From Terrilactibacillus tamarindi (lineage in GTDB: Bacteria > Bacillota > Bacilli > Bacillales > Sporolactobacillaceae), in assembly GCF_009718825.1 (NCBI RefSeq), contig NZ_WNHB01000020.1, forward strand, positions 1 to 62,629: a DNA stretch of 62,629 nucleotides, read 5' to 3'. Shown here one piece after another: positions 7,936 through 18,345 of the stretch (within the stretch, counting starts at the first letter, position 1; the number at the start of each line of letters is the position of its first letter). The position numbers were made by a program, and so were the translations under genes. The notes beneath the pieces are model-generated. The model was given only the letters and a program-made list of their open reading frames with translations. It was not told where the DNA came from and made no database searches.

Positions 7936-7963
7936 ATTATCAACAACAGGCTTTAACAGAGCC

Positions 7964-7971
7964 AAAAATAA
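7964..7971. repeat. 8-bp target-site duplication, right copy
   Basis: AAAAATAA directly after the right inverted repeat; identical to 6172-6179. Confidence 0.92.
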
Positions 7972-7973
7972 AA

Positions 7974-8005
7974 AAGACCCTCTCCACACAAGTGAAAAGA
8001 GTCTT
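7974..8005 (-). terminator. terminator of rplM-rpsI, tail interrupted by the IS
   Basis: 14-bp stem with G-T wobbles, starting AAGAC and ending GTCTT, with a 4-base loop, followed on the minus strand by TTTTTTATTTTT. The IS1595 element joins at the end of this T-tract, so termination should still work because the T-run is within the duplicated target. Confidence 0.85.
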
Positions 8006-8018
8006 GAAACGCAAGATT

Positions 8019-8411
8019 TTAACGTTTTGAGAATTGAGGTGCGCGACGAGCGCCTTTGAGTCCGTATTTTTTACGTTCTTTCATACGTGGGTCACGAGTT
8101 AAGAAACCAGCACGTTTAAGAGTTGAACGATATTCTGGATCAGCTTCAAGAAGAGCACGTGCAACGCCGTGACGTGCAGCTCCCGCTTGTCCTGTGAATC
8201 CGCCGCCTTTTACGTTGATAAGAACATCATAACGACCTTCAGTTTCAGTTGCAACAAGAGGTTGTCTAATGATCATTCTTAATGTTTCAAGGTCAAAATA
8301 GTCGTTGATTGATTGTCCGTTAACAACAATGTTACCGTCTCCAGGTACGAGTCTTACGCGAGCAACAGAGTTTTTACGACGACCAGTTCCGTAGTATTGT
8401 ACTTGTGCCAT
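8019..8411 (-). CDS. rpsI: 30S ribosomal protein S9
   Basis: 130 aa, full length. The conserved start [18 protein letters not shown] and the C-terminal tail ending QFSKR are present; that tail reaches the P-site tRNA anticodon stem. It lies 20 bases after rplM and forms a two-gene operon with it, ended by the terminator at 7974-8005. Confidence 0.98.
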   Translation of the reverse strand: MAQVQYYGTGRRKNSVARVRLVPGDGNIVVNGQSINDYFDLETLRMIIRQPLVATETEGRYDVLINVKGGGFTGQAGAARHGVARALLEADPEYRSTLKRAGFLTRDPRMKERKKYGLKGARRAPQFSKR

Positions 8412-8431
8412 GGTATTACCTCCTTTTTATA

Positions 8432-8869
8432 TTATCCGCGAAGCTCGTAAGCTTCTGGTTTTTGTGCTGCATGTGGATGTTCGCTACCTTCATAAACATG
8501 AAGTTTTTTAGCCATTTGACGTCCTAGGCTGTTGTGTGGAAGCATCCCTTTGATTGTGATTTCAAGCATTTGACGAGCGCGAGTTTCACGCATTTCGCCT
8601 GCTGTACGTTCTTTCAATCCACCTGGATGTCCAGTGTGTCTGTAGTATTTTTTGTCAGCCAACTTGTTACCAGTAAGATGAATTTTTTCTGCATTGATAA
8701 GAATGACGTGATCACCAGTATCAACGTGTGGTGTAAATGTTGGTTTATGTTTACCGCGCAAGATCGAAGCTACTTCACTTGCAAGACGGCCAAGTGTTTG
8801 ACCTTCAGCATCAATAACGAGCCATTTACGTTCAACGTTTTGGGCATTTGCCATAAAAGTTGTGCGCAT
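8432..8869 (-). CDS. rplM: 50S ribosomal protein L13
   Basis: 145 aa. The [16 protein letters not shown] start is conserved in Bacillales, and AAGGAGG lies 8 bases upstream of the ATG at 8869. L13 binds 23S rRNA early in large-subunit assembly. It is the first gene of rplM-rpsI, with its own promoter and a structured leader; in Bacillus the L13 leader is thought to mediate autogenous control. Confidence 0.98.
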   Translation of the reverse strand: MRTTFMANAQNVERKWLVIDAEGQTLGRLASEVASILRGKHKPTFTPHVDTGDHVILINAEKIHLTGNKLADKKYYRHTGHPGGLKERTAGEMRETRARQMLEITIKGMLPHNSLGRQMAKKLHVYEGSEHPHAAQKPEAYELRG

Positions 8870-8980
8870 GAGAGTTCCCTCCTTGGGTTATATCTATTTT
8901 CAAATGTCAGTTTTCATTTCATAAGTAAAGACCAATATCGTTTCGGGGCTAATAGTGGTCGAATTTCGAAATGCCAAAAC
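8870..8980 (-). promoter_or_regulatory. probable L13 leader (rplM 5' UTR)
   Basis: About 110 bases between the promoter and rplM. On the minus strand it can form GACCA...TGGTC pairing and a CGAAATTCG stem-loop. Position and size match the Rfam L13_leader class in Bacillales, but I identify it by location and foldability, not by consensus alignment. Confidence 0.45.
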
Positions 8981-8982
8981 AT

Positions 8983-9011
8983 ATCTTATAATATTTCAAA
9001 CAAAAAGTCAA
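8983..9011 (-). promoter_or_regulatory. promoter of rplM-rpsI
   Basis: Minus strand: -35 TTGACT (9006-9011), a 17-base spacer and -10 TAAGAT (8983-8988). It lies directly behind the truA stop, giving rplM-rpsI independent expression from the ecf-truA genes. Confidence 0.65.
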
Positions 9012-9026
9012 GTGAGCTTAAGAGGA

Positions 9027-9767
9027 TTAATAGGTTACTTTCCACATGGTAAGCCCTTGTGCAGGGGCTGTTTGAGACGCATAGGATCGATCTTTTTTTT
9101 CTATGATATCTGCCACGTCTTTTGGTGCAAGTTTGCCTTTTCCCACGTCAAGAAGCGTTCCCACAATAATTCGAACCATTTGGTAAAGAAACCCACTTCC
9201 AATAACTTGAATCACCCATTCATGATTTGAATCTTCTATGATCGAAAGCTTGTGGATTGTTCTCACCTTATTTACAACCGGTGTATTGGCTGCACAAAAA
9301 GAGGTAAAATCATGTTCACCGAGAAATGCCTTTGCGGCTTCTTCCATTGCCTCTTTGTTCAGAGCCATAGGTATATGACACGTGTAGTTCCGCCTAAAGA
9401 CATCTTTCTCTGTGTTAACAAGGAGTCGATAACGGTACTCTTTCTTTTTCACGTGATAGCGGGCATGGAAGTCCTCTGTGACCTCTTCCATCTTTCTAAT
9501 GTAAATGTCATCTGGCAAGAGGCTGTTTAACGCTTTTTTCCAGTTTGCAAGTGGAATAGTGAGGTTCGTCGTATAATGGAACACCTGTTCATGAGCATGA
9601 ACGCCTGCGTCGGTCCGACCCGAAGCAACGATTTTCACTTCAGACCCTTTATGTATTTTCTTAAGGACCGCTTCAATTTCCCCTTGCACGGTTCTTTTAT
9701 TCGGTTGTATTTGATAACCAGAAAAGTTAGTCCCATCATATGTCACAGTACATTTCAGCTTAACCAT
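9027..9767 (-). CDS. truA: tRNA pseudouridine(38-40) synthase TruA
   Basis: 246 aa. Converts U38, U39 and U40 in tRNA anticodon arms to pseudouridine. The catalytic Asp lies in GRTDAGVHA (about residues 51-59), and the YRYRLL and GSGFLYQMVR segments are family hallmarks. It starts 3 bases after the ecfT stop and is the last gene of the ecfA1-ecfA2-ecfT-truA unit, as in B. subtilis. Confidence 0.97.
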   Translation of the reverse strand: MVKLKCTVTYDGTNFSGYQIQPNKRTVQGEIEAVLKKIHKGSEVKIVASGRTDAGVHAHEQVFHYTTNLTIPLANWKKALNSLLPDDIYIRKMEEVTEDFHARYHVKKKEYRYRLLVNTEKDVFRRNYTCHIPMALNKEAMEEAAKAFLGEHDFTSFCAANTPVVNKVRTIHKLSIIEDSNHEWVIQVIGSGFLYQMVRIIVGTLLDVGKGKLAPKDVADIIEKKDRSYASQTAPAQGLTMWKVTY

Positions 9768-9770
9768 AGA

Positions 9771-10574
9771 TTAGATACCCCTTATTCTCATCAAAATTAA
9801 GGCCGTGACAAGGAATATAACAAGAACGAGAACGATTGAATCAGAACTCGACCATTTAAGCTCTCTAAATCTTGTCCGACCAACATCACCCCTGTATCCT
9901 CTCGATTCCATAGCCATAGCTAGGTCATCTGCACGTTTGAAGCTACTTACGAACAATGGCACCAGTAGTGGGACAATGGCTTTCATACGCTGCCTTAATG
10001 GGCCTGTCGAGAGATCTGAACCTCTTGCTGCCTGAGCCTTCATGATTTTATCCGTTTCCTCCATTAAAGTCGGAATAAACCGAAGGGAAATCGACATCAT
10101 TAGTGCAAATTCATGTACAGGAACCTTTATTTTTTTCAAAGGTGAAAATAAAACTTCAATCCCGTCGGCAAATGAGATAGGGGGTGTCGTCAAGGTTAAT
10201 AGTGTTGTTATCATCACAATGATCGTAATACGTAAGGTAATAAATATGGAAAAGACGAGGCCACCCGACGTGATATGAATGACTCCATAATCGATTAAGG
10301 GCTTACCCCCATCCATACTCAAAACATTGACAATGAATGTAAATAACAGAATAAAAAATACCGGTTTGAGTCCTCGATAAATAAACCGAAGCGGCAATTT
10401 GGATGCTGCGACACTGATGCAGGTGAATAAAAACAACATCCCATAAGTTGTCCATGAATTGGCTATAAAGATAATACAAACAAGAATAAAGACACTAATC
10501 AACTTTGAGCGTGGATCTAATCGATGTAGGTAAGAATCGCCCGGGAAATATTGCCCAATAATAAGATTGTTCAT
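9771..10574 (-). CDS. ecfT: energy-coupling factor transporter membrane protein EcfT
   Basis: 267 aa, with five or more membrane segments. EcfT is the shared scaffold of group II ECF importers; it couples EcfA1/EcfA2 ATP hydrolysis to vitamin-binding S components encoded elsewhere. The cytoplasmic coupling motifs are visible: AQAARGSDL (about residues 182-190) and AMAMESRGYRG, both of the A-R-G type. It lies 4 bases after ecfA2, supporting co-translation. Confidence 0.96.
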   Translation of the reverse strand: MNNLIIGQYFPGDSYLHRLDPRSKLISVFILVCIIFIANSWTTYGMLFLFTCISVAASKLPLRFIYRGLKPVFFILLFTFIVNVLSMDGGKPLIDYGVIHITSGGLVFSIFITLRITIIVMITTLLTLTTPPISFADGIEVLFSPLKKIKVPVHEFALMMSISLRFIPTLMEETDKIMKAQAARGSDLSTGPLRQRMKAIVPLLVPLFVSSFKRADDLAMAMESRGYRGDVGRTRFRELKWSSSDSIVLVLVIFLVTALILMRIRGI

Positions 10575-10578
10575 CTTA

Positions 10579-11448
10579 TCACCCCTTTCTCACCGTTTTT
10601 AGAGCTCGAATAATCTCATCAGCTGTATCTTCTATTGAGAAGACGGGTTTTATGACCTTTAAATCCTGCTTAGCATAAAAAAGTCTTAAAAATTGCATGC
10701 TTTGAGGAAGATCGAGCCCTAACTTTTTCAACGCCTCTATCTGTATAAACACATTCTCTGGAGAATCATGCATGGCGACCGTTCCTTTATCCATGACAAC
10801 CATTTGGTCAGAATAATAGGCTGCATCCTCCATACTATGTGTGACCATAATGGTTGTCCATTGTCTATCTTCATGAAGTTGCTTAAACAACGACATAATG
10901 TCTTTTCTCCCTTCGGGATCTAGACCCGCTGTAGGTTCATCTAGAATGACGACTTGGGGCTCTATCGCTAAAACCCCAGCAATCGCCACTCGCCTCATTT
11001 GACCGCCGCTTAGATCAAATGGTGAACGGGATAGAATGTCGGTATCTAACCCAACCTGTTTAATGGCCCACCTAGCCCTTCTCTTGGCCTCTGCCTCCGA
11101 TATACCAAAATTAATCGGACCAAAGCAAATATCTTTCAAAACGGTCTCTTCAAAAAGTTGATGTTCTGGATATTGAAAAACCATGCCTACCTGTTTTCGT
11201 AATTCCTTTAAGTTAGACACTTTCTTTCTAGAATCAATGGATATGGAGCCTATCTGTATTGATCCCGATGAAGGCTTTAATAAACCATTAATATGTTGAA
11301 CTAACGTCGACTTACCCGAACCGGTTTCTCCTACAATAGAGGTAAAGGACTGTGATGAGATTTGAAGATTAATATCCTTTAACGCTATTCTTTCAAAAGG
11401 TGTTTTTGGATGATAAAGGTGGGTTAATTGGTTGAATATAATGTCCAT
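10579..11448 (-). CDS. ecfA2: energy-coupling factor ATPase EcfA2
   Basis: 289 aa ABC ATPase with Walker A GETGSGKST, Q-loop MVFQYPEHQLF, signature LSGGQMRRVAIAG, Walker B VVILDEPTAGLDP and an H-loop (VTHSMED). It pairs with EcfA1 in the ECF module. It overlaps the upstream ecfA1 reading frame by 25 bases, a tight coupling usual for this pair. Confidence 0.96.
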   Translation of the reverse strand: MDIIFNQLTHLYHPKTPFERIALKDINLQISSQSFTSIVGETGSGKSTLVQHINGLLKPSSGSIQIGSISIDSRKKVSNLKELRKQVGMVFQYPEHQLFEETVLKDICFGPINFGISEAEAKRRARWAIKQVGLDTDILSRSPFDLSGGQMRRVAIAGVLAIEPQVVILDEPTAGLDPEGRKDIMSLFKQLHEDRQWTTIMVTHSMEDAAYYSDQMVVMDKGTVAMHDSPENVFIQIEALKKLGLDLPQSMQFLRLFYAKQDLKVIKPVFSIEDTADEIIRALKTVRKG

Positions 11449-12275
11449 AGCTCGTTCACCAACTCTTCTTCAAATAAAGCATTGTCTGATATCTCTAAAC
11501 CTTTTTCCTTCAAACAGCGTCTTAATTTTATCGTAAAAGGTAAATCTAGACCAACTTTTTCAAAATCATTGGTCGATTGAAAAAGATCTCTTGGTTTCCC
11601 TTCTTTAATCACTTTACCATCATTCATTACAATCATTCGATCAGCGTGAATGACTTCTTCTAAATCATGTGTAATAGAAATAACTGTTATATTATTCTCT
11701 TTATTTAAATGTCGCATAAGCTTCATAACAGACTTTCGTCCTTCTGGATCGAGCATCGATGTAGCTTCATCTAAAATAATAATCGAAGGCTCTAATGCAA
11801 TGATGCCGGCAATCGCTACACGCTGTTTTTGTCCTCCAGATAATTGATGGGGCTCTCTATCAACATAATCAAACATTCGAACTTGTTTTAAAGATGTTTC
11901 TAATCTTTTTAACATCTCTTGGCGCTCAATACCGCTATTTTCCATACCAAAAGCCACATCATCTTTGACCGTTGCGCCAACAAATTGATTATCTGGATTT
12001 TGAAAAACCATGCCTACCGTTCGGCGAATGTCCCAAAGTTTCTCTTTGTCTGTCGTATCCCAGTGAAGAACCGATATGGTCCCTTTTTCAGGCATAATCA
12101 AACCCTTTAAACATTTAGCGAGCGTTGATTTACCTGAGCCGTTGTGACCCGTTATCGCAAGCCACTCACCTTGGTAAACGGTTAAGTTAATATCTTCTAA
12201 TATCCAATTAGTTTCTTTCTCATATCGATAATAAACATTTGAAACGTCTATGATTGGGTTCTCCTTCTGTTTCAC
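11424..12275 (-). CDS. ecfA1: energy-coupling factor ATPase EcfA1
   Basis: ABC ATPase with Walker A GHNGSGKST, Q-loop MVFQNPDNQFVGA, signature LSGGQKQRVAIAG, Walker B IIILDEATSMLDP and an H-loop (ITHDLEE). The GTG start at 12275 is preferred because GGAGG lies 8 bases upstream; the TTG at 12290 falls on that GGAGG. 283 aa. First gene of ecfA1-ecfA2-ecfT-truA. A possible extended -10 (TG-T-TAAAAT) lies about 40 bases upstream, without a clear -35. Confidence 0.95.
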   Translation of the reverse strand: MKQKENPIIDVSNVYYRYEKETNWILEDINLTVYQGEWLAITGHNGSGKSTLAKCLKGLIMPEKGTISVLHWDTTDKEKLWDIRRTVGMVFQNPDNQFVGATVKDDVAFGMENSGIERQEMLKRLETSLKQVRMFDYVDREPHQLSGGQKQRVAIAGIIALEPSIIILDEATSMLDPEGRKSVMKLMRHLNKENNITVISITHDLEEVIHADRMIVMNDGKVIKEGKPRDLFQSTNDFEKVGLDLPFTIKLRRCLKEKGLEISDNALFEEELVNELWTLYSTN

Positions 12276-12390
12276 AGCTATATCCTCCAAAATCTACCCA
12301 TTGAACTTCATTTTAACATGAATTACGATTACCGCCTATTTCAACGAATAAAAATGCGTTAAAGTTTAAGAATAGATGATTATAGAGAAG

Positions 12391-12538
12391 ATAAAATGAA
12401 GCTTTATCAGTGGGGATTTTCTTCATCCACCGCTGATTGTAAGCCTAAAACAATTGGGCTCATAGAGGCAGTAGGAATGGTCGTTTACACACGTTGCCTT
12501 GAGGTAGTGGTCAATACTCGCCGTTAATGCGGGATAAA
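12391..12538 (-). repeat. dispersed repeat family II, copy D (full length)
   Basis: On the minus strand it begins TTTATCCCGCATTAACGGC and ends with a segment matching AGCTTCATTTTAT, about 148 bp. The interior is diverged, but GATGAAGAAAAnCCCCAC near the end aligns with copy A. It fills most of the gap between rplQ's terminator and ecfA1, so ecfA1 is uncoupled from rplQ read-through. No gene is seen in 12276-12588. Confidence 0.72.
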
Positions 12539-12542
12539 AAAA

Positions 12543-12575
12543 ACAGGAATAAAGTTCTAAAGAACTCATTCCTGT
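12543..12575 (-). terminator. terminator of the rpsJ-to-rplQ super-operon
   Basis: Minus strand: ACAGGAAT, an inner GTTC/GAAC stem, then ATTCCTGT followed by TTTTTTTTA. It directly follows rplQ and closes the alpha-operon transcripts. Confidence 0.9.
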
Positions 12576-12588
12576 AACGTATCAATAA

Positions 12589-12957
12589 TTAAACTAATTC
12601 GATGATTGCCATTTCGGCGCCATCACCGCGACGAGGTCCTAATTTAAGAACTCGTGTGTAACCACCTTGACGTTCTTCATAGCGTTTTGCAATATCATCA
12701 AATAATTTTTGAACAGCCTTTTGACCAGACTCTTCATCAGCCACTTCATTACGTACAAAACTAGCTGCTTGACGTCTAGCGTGAATGTCACCACGCTTAC
12801 CTAGAGTGATGAGTTTCTCAACGAAAGAACGGAGCTCTTTCGCTTTTGAATGCGTTGTTGTGATTCTTTCATTGATGATTAGATCTGTAGCAAGATCACG
12901 GAACAAGGCTTTACGGGCACTTGAATCACGACCTAATTTTGCGTATGCCATAGCCAC
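12589..12957 (-). CDS. rplQ: 50S ribosomal protein L17
   Basis: 122 aa, with the bacterial L17 start ([20 protein letters not shown]) and [14 protein letters not shown] near the end. L17 sits near the exit-tunnel rim. Last gene after rpoA in the alpha operon. The first two codons are ATGGCT ATGGCA; initiation at the second ATG would shorten it by two residues. Confidence 0.97.
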   Translation of the reverse strand: MAMAYAKLGRDSSARKALFRDLATDLIINERITTTHSKAKELRSFVEKLITLGKRGDIHARRQAASFVRNEVADEESGQKAVQKLFDDIAKRYEERQGGYTRVLKLGPRRGDGAEMAIIELV

Positions 12958-13018
12958 ATACCCTCCTTTATCATTATTTCATTTTCTTTTTTGCGCAAAA
13001 AAGAAAGAATGTTTGCTG

Positions 13019-13963
13019 TTATACTTCTTCTCTAAGACCTAAGCCTAGATCTTCGAGTTTCTCTTGAACTTCTTCGAGAGATTTCCGTCCAAGATTTCTG
13101 ACTTTCATCATATCTTCTTCTGATTTCTGAGCCAGTTCCTGTACAGTATTAATACCGGCACGTTTCAAACAGTTGTATGAACGTACAGATAAATCGAGCT
13201 CTTCAATTGTCATTTCAAGCACTTTTTCTTTTTGATCTTCTTCTTTTTCAATCATAATTTCTGCATTTTGTGCTTGATCGGTTAATCCCACAAAGATATT
13301 AAGATGTTCCGACAAAATTTTAGCTCCTAGTGAAACGGCTTCTTCTGGTCTAATGCTTCCGTCTGTCCAAACATCTAAAGTTAATTTATCGAAGTTTGCA
13401 ACTTGACCAACACGGGTTTTTTCAACTTGGTAGTTAACACGTGAGACAGGTGTATAGATTGAATCAATTGGAATGACACCAATTGGTAACTCATCTGTAT
13501 TGTTACCATCAGCTGGAACATAACCACGTCCACGCTTGGCTACCATTCTCAAATGAAAATGAGCACCTGATTCTAAAGTCGCAATTTCTAACTCAGGGTT
13601 TAAAATTTCGACATCACTATCATGGATAATATCGGCAGCCGTAACTTTACCTTCACGCTGCACATCAATTTCGAGTGTTTTATCCTCTTCTGCATAAAGC
13701 TTTAATGCTAGCTTTTTGAGATTAAGAATGATAGTTGTTACATCTTCTACAACACCTTCAATTGTTGAAAACTCATGAAGTACAGTGTCGAATTGTACTG
13801 TCGTAACTGCAGCACCTGGGAGGGAAGATAGTAAAATTCGGCGCAGCGAATTTCCTAATGTTGTACCATACCCACGTTCAAGCGGTTCAACGACAAACTT
13901 GCCATACGTTGCATCATCTGCAATTTCGACTGCTTCGATTTTCGGCTTTTCGATTTCAATCAT
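13019..13963 (-). CDS. rpoA: RNA polymerase alpha subunit
   Basis: 314 aa. The N-terminal assembly domain ([26 protein letters not shown] about residues 27-52) dimerises and binds beta and beta'. An acidic linker (KEEDQKEKV) leads to the C-terminal domain, whose [14 protein letters not shown] and [11 protein letters not shown] helices contact UP-element DNA and activators. Preceded by AAGGAGGG. A 170-base gap to rpsK holds a candidate promoter and two perfect hairpins, so rpoA-rplQ may have partly separate control. Confidence 0.98.
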   Translation of the reverse strand: MIEIEKPKIEAVEIADDATYGKFVVEPLERGYGTTLGNSLRRILLSSLPGAAVTTVQFDTVLHEFSTIEGVVEDVTTIILNLKKLALKLYAEEDKTLEIDVQREGKVTAADIIHDSDVEILNPELEIATLESGAHFHLRMVAKRGRGYVPADGNNTDELPIGVIPIDSIYTPVSRVNYQVEKTRVGQVANFDKLTLDVWTDGSIRPEEAVSLGAKILSEHLNIFVGLTDQAQNAEIMIEKEEDQKEKVLEMTIEELDLSVRSYNCLKRAGINTVQELAQKSEEDMMKVRNLGRKSLEEVQEKLEDLGLGLREEV

Positions 13964-13994
13964 CCAACAAAACCCTCCTTAAAAACGTCGAAAC

Positions 13995-14051
13995 TTCGGT
14001 TAGATGGTCTAACCGAAATTCCCCGTATATTTCCCAACCCTGGGTATACGG
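13995..14051 (-). promoter_or_regulatory. two tandem hairpins in the rpoA leader
   Basis: The first, 14023-14051, has a CCGTATA/TATACGG outer stem with CCCA/TGGG inside. The second, 13995-14017, is a perfect 10-bp stem TTCGGTTAGA/TCTAACCGAA with a 3-base loop, and about 9 bases later comes TTTTT and then the rpoA ribosome site. The layout could be an attenuator or processing site. No known leader family was recognised. Confidence 0.55.
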
Positions 14052-14089
14052 TGTTAGCTTAATCAAAGCTGTCTCGTCCAATATTACGA

Positions 14090-14117
14090 ATAATATCCAT
14101 TATTAACAAATTTTCAA
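14090..14117 (-). promoter_or_regulatory. candidate internal promoter of rpoA-rplQ
   Basis: Minus strand: -35 TTGAAA (14112-14117), a 16-base spacer and -10 TATTAT (14090-14095). It lies in the rpsK-rpoA gap, upstream of the two leader hairpins. Confidence 0.5.
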
Positions 14118-14133
14118 AAGATATACGTACAAA

Positions 14134-14526
14134 CTAGACGCGACGACGTTTAGGCGGGCGACATCCGTTGTGAGGCACTGGAGTTACATCGCGTATAGCA
14201 GTCACTTCAAGACCAACCGCTTGAAGCGCACGAATTGCAGCTTCACGACCGGCCCCTGGTCCTTTTACGGAGACTTCAATCGTTTTCATACCATTTTCCA
14301 TAGCTGTTTTACCAGCTGTTTCAGCAGCTGTTTGTGCAGCAAATGGAGTTGATTTACGAGAACCTCTAAATCCAAGGCCACCTGCACTTGCCCAAGAAAT
14401 CGCATTACCGTGCGGATCCGTAATAGTTACAATTGTATTATTAAAAGTTGAACGAATGTGGGCAATACCACTTTCAATATTCTTTTTGACACGACGTTTA
14501 CGCGTACGTTGTTGTTGTTTTGCCAT
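14134..14526 (-). CDS. rpsK: 30S ribosomal protein S11
   Basis: 130 aa. [13 protein letters not shown] and the C-terminal [13 protein letters not shown] are S11 hallmarks. S11 lies on the platform and with S7 frames the mRNA exit (E site). Basic N-terminal extension ([13 protein letters not shown]). 20 bases after rpsM. Confidence 0.98.
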   Translation of the reverse strand: MAKQQQRTRKRRVKKNIESGIAHIRSTFNNTIVTITDPHGNAISWASAGGLGFRGSRKSTPFAAQTAAETAGKTAMENGMKTIEVSVKGPGAGREAAIRALQAVGLEVTAIRDVTPVPHNGCRPPKRRRV

Positions 14527-14545
14527 GAACTTGTCCCTCCTTTAC

Positions 14546-14911
14546 TTATTTTTTCTTGCCAGCGATTGTACGAGCTGGTCCTTTACGAGTACGTGCATTG
14601 TTTTTGGTGTTTTGACCACGAACGGGTAAACCACGACGATGACGGACTCCTCTGTATGAACCAATTTCGATTAGACGTTTAATATTGAGGGAAACTTCAC
14701 GGCGAAGGTCACCTTCAATTTTGTATTTATCAATAACCTCACGAATGCGAGTTAATTCTTCTTCAGTAAGATCTCTTACGCGTGTATCTTCAGAAACCCC
14801 TGCTTTAGCAAGAATCTCTTGAGCTGTTGTTTTACCGATACCAAAGATATACGTTAATGAAATAACTACACGTTTTTCTCTTGGTACATCGACACCTGCG
14901 ATACGTGCCAT
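14546..14911 (-). CDS. rpsM: 30S ribosomal protein S13
   Basis: 121 aa. The [21 protein letters not shown] start, the [18 protein letters not shown] segment and the basic C-terminal tail ending AGKKK identify S13. It sits in the 30S head, forms intersubunit bridges B1a/B1b with L5, and its tail contacts P-site tRNA. Follows rpmJ by 18 bases. Confidence 0.98.
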   Translation of the reverse strand: MARIAGVDVPREKRVVISLTYIFGIGKTTAQEILAKAGVSEDTRVRDLTEEELTRIREVIDKYKIEGDLRREVSLNIKRLIEIGSYRGVRHRRGLPVRGQNTKNNARTRKGPARTIAGKKK

Positions 14912-14929
14912 ATATTAATACACCTCCTA

Positions 14930-15073
<144 letters not shown>

Positions 15074-15076
15074 TCA

Positions 15077-15295
15077 TTACTTATGTCTGAAGGTAATTCG
15101 TCCACGTGATAAATCATATGGTGATAGTTCCACCGTCACTTTATCACCAGGCAAAATTCGAATGTAGTGCATACGAATCTTACCAGATACGTGAGCTAGT
15201 ATCTTATGACCATTTTCTAACTCGACACGAAACATCGCATTTGGCAATGGTTCTATCACGGTGCCTTCCACTTCAATGACATCTTCTTTAGCCAT
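15077..15295 (-). CDS. infA: translation initiation factor IF-1
   Basis: 72 aa, a single OB-fold. [19 protein letters not shown] start; the [20 protein letters not shown] core is conserved. IF-1 occupies the 30S A site during initiation. Start at the ATG at 15295, with GGGTGAG upstream. The in-frame ATG at 15322 would overlap the KOW gene and add an unconserved N terminus. Confidence 0.97.
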   Translation of the reverse strand: MAKEDVIEVEGTVIEPLPNAMFRVELENGHKILAHVSGKIRMHYIRILPGDKVTVELSPYDLSRGRITFRHK

Positions 15296-15318
15296 CGACT
15301 GACTCACCCTTCCTCTAG

Positions 15319-15612
15319 TCACTGACTTTTTTCATTCATAAATTGTGCAACAGCAAAACGTATCTTTCCATTCGTGACACGTCCTGTTTCTTTAATACTC
15401 TCATATACTTCGTTCGAAACATAAGGCTCGAGGTCAAGATGGTTGATATTCTTTTTTTTAGCTTTATCAAATTTGCGTTTGTCTCCATCCGCAACTTCGA
15501 CAAAACGATCATTAAGAATGTTAACAATAACACAATAACTGCCCGCTTCCCTGCCTTTTAAGACTTTAGCGATCTGTCCCGGGACAGGTTTTTCATCTGA
15601 GACACTTACCAA
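15319..15612 (-). CDS. KOW-domain (L14e-like) RNA-binding protein
   Basis: 97 aa with an N-terminal KOW-type fold ([20 protein letters not shown], about residues 11-30) resembling eukaryotic/archaeal L14e-L6e-L27e modules. It is found between map and infA in many Firmicutes. Function not established; ribosome association is inference. The start is a TTG at 15612, with AAGGTGA about 7 bases upstream; no ATG is available. It lies 23 bases before infA and 17 bases after map, within the same transcript. Confidence 0.85.
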   Translation of the reverse strand: MVSVSDEKPVPGQIAKVLKGREAGSYCVIVNILNDRFVEVADGDKRKFDKAKKKNINHLDLEPYVSNEVYESIKETGRVTNGKIRFAVAQFMNEKSQ

Positions 15613-15629
15613 TCAATCATCACCTTCAC

Positions 15630-17038
<1,409 letters not shown>

Positions 17039-17058
17039 TCACAAGATTCATAAAAAGT

Positions 17059-18345
17059 CTATCTTTTCATAAATCCTTTATAATTCCTTTTAACGAGCTG
17101 ACCTTCAATCTTTTTCATCGTATCCAAGGCTACACCGACAACGATGAGCAAACTTGTTCCACCAATACGAACACTAGTTGGAAGATTCCCTATATCAGCA
17201 AAAATCATGGGCAATAATGCAATAAGCGCCAAGAAAATAGAACCGATAAAGGTTAAACGGTATAGAATCGACGTTACAAACTCTTCGGTGTTTTTACCAG
17301 GCCTTATTCCCGGAATATATCCACCCTGCTTATTCAAATTATCCGCCATTTTTTCAGGATTAACTTGAACAAAAGTATAAAAGTAGGTAAAGGCAATAAT
17401 TAATACCGCATAGATGATCATACCAGTTACTGTCGTATAGTCAAATACATTGGTAATCCAACGCGTGACAGCATTACTTGGGAAGAAACGAGCAATTGTA
17501 GGTGGTGTAATCATCAAAGAAATAGCGAAAATAACTGGAATTACGCCTGCAGCATTGACTTTTATCGGCAAATGCGTTGCTTCTCCAACATACGTTTTAG
17601 TCCCTATTGTACGTTTCGCGTATTGAATAGGTATTTTTCTTATTCCTTGTTGAACAAAAATGGTCCCTACAACAACAGCTAAGACAACAAGCAATATGAC
17701 CAATAGTTCAAGGACTTGCAGGAACGTATTTGTAGCGTTTTGGAAGCGATCGATATAAATTTGATTTATACTCGTAGGTATACGAGCAACAATCCCAGCA
17801 AAGATAATAATTGAAATACCATTACCAATACCATGAGCCGTAATTTGTTCGCCTAACCACATTAAAAACGCTGTACCAGCCGTTAAAATTATAGCAATGG
17901 TTACGTAAGTCCATATAGAAGGATTTTCAACTAGTCCGGGGAATTGCGCGTTAAATCCAATTGAAAGACCGATGGCTTCGAAAAAGCCAAGAAATATCGT
18001 ACCATATCTCGTTACTTGAGAAAGCTTACGACGCCCCATTTCACCTTGCTTTGACCATTCTGTAAACTTTGGCACAACATCCATCTGCAAAAGTTGCACA
18101 ATGATGGATGAAGTGATGTAAGGCATAATACCCATCGAAAGAATCGAGAAGTTTTGCAGTGCCCCACCGCCAAAAGTATTAAACAAACCGAAAACACTTG
18201 AATCATTTAAATTAATGATATCAGTGTTAATGTTTGGTACCGGAATAAAGGTTCCGAGTCTAAAAATAATGAGCATTACAAGTGTAAAAATAATTTTGCG
18301 ACGTATTTCTTTCACTCGCCACATACTGGAGATCGTCTGAAACAT
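17059..18345 (-). CDS. secY: protein translocase subunit SecY
   Basis: 428 aa, ten membrane segments. Forms the export channel with SecE (44331-44525) and SecG (not in window). The start [18 protein letters not shown], the plug-region GGGALQNFSILSMGIMPYI and the cytosolic loop GIRPGKNTEEF are conserved. Its start codon shares one base with the rplO stop at 18345. Confidence 0.98.
   Translation of the reverse strand: MFQTISSMWRVKEIRRKIIFTLVMLIIFRLGTFIPVPNINTDIINLNDSSVFGLFNTFGGGALQNFSILSMGIMPYITSSIIVQLLQMDVVPKFTEWSKQGEMGRRKLSQVTRYGTIFLGFFEAIGLSIGFNAQFPGLVENPSIWTYVTIAIILTAGTAFLMWLGEQITAHGIGNGISIIIFAGIVARIPTSINQIYIDRFQNATNTFLQVLELLVILLVVLAVVVGTIFVQQGIRKIPIQYAKRTIGTKTYVGEATHLPIKVNAAGVIPVIFAISLMITPPTIARFFPSNAVTRWITNVFDYTTVTGMIIYAVLIIAFTYFYTFVQVNPEKMADNLNKQGGYIPGIRPGKNTEEFVTSILYRLTFIGSIFLALIALLPMIFADIGNLPTSVRIGGTSLLIVVGVALDTMKKIEGQLVKRNYKGFMKR

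Larger units (their letters stand above)
6180..7963 (-). mobile_element. complete IS1595-family element carrying a GNAT gene
   Basis: 1784 bp. The left end starts GGCTCTGTTAAAG, the right end on the opposite strand starts with the same 13 bases, and after a short variable stretch both share TGTTGATA. Flanking 8-bp direct repeats AAAAATAA are exact (6172-6179 and 7964-7971). Inside are a full-length ISXO2-like transposase and, downstream in the same orientation, a complete GNAT acetyltransferase gene. The element entered the T-tract behind the rpsI terminator stem (7974-8005). Intact ends, duplication and reading frame indicate a recent insertion. Confidence 0.93.
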
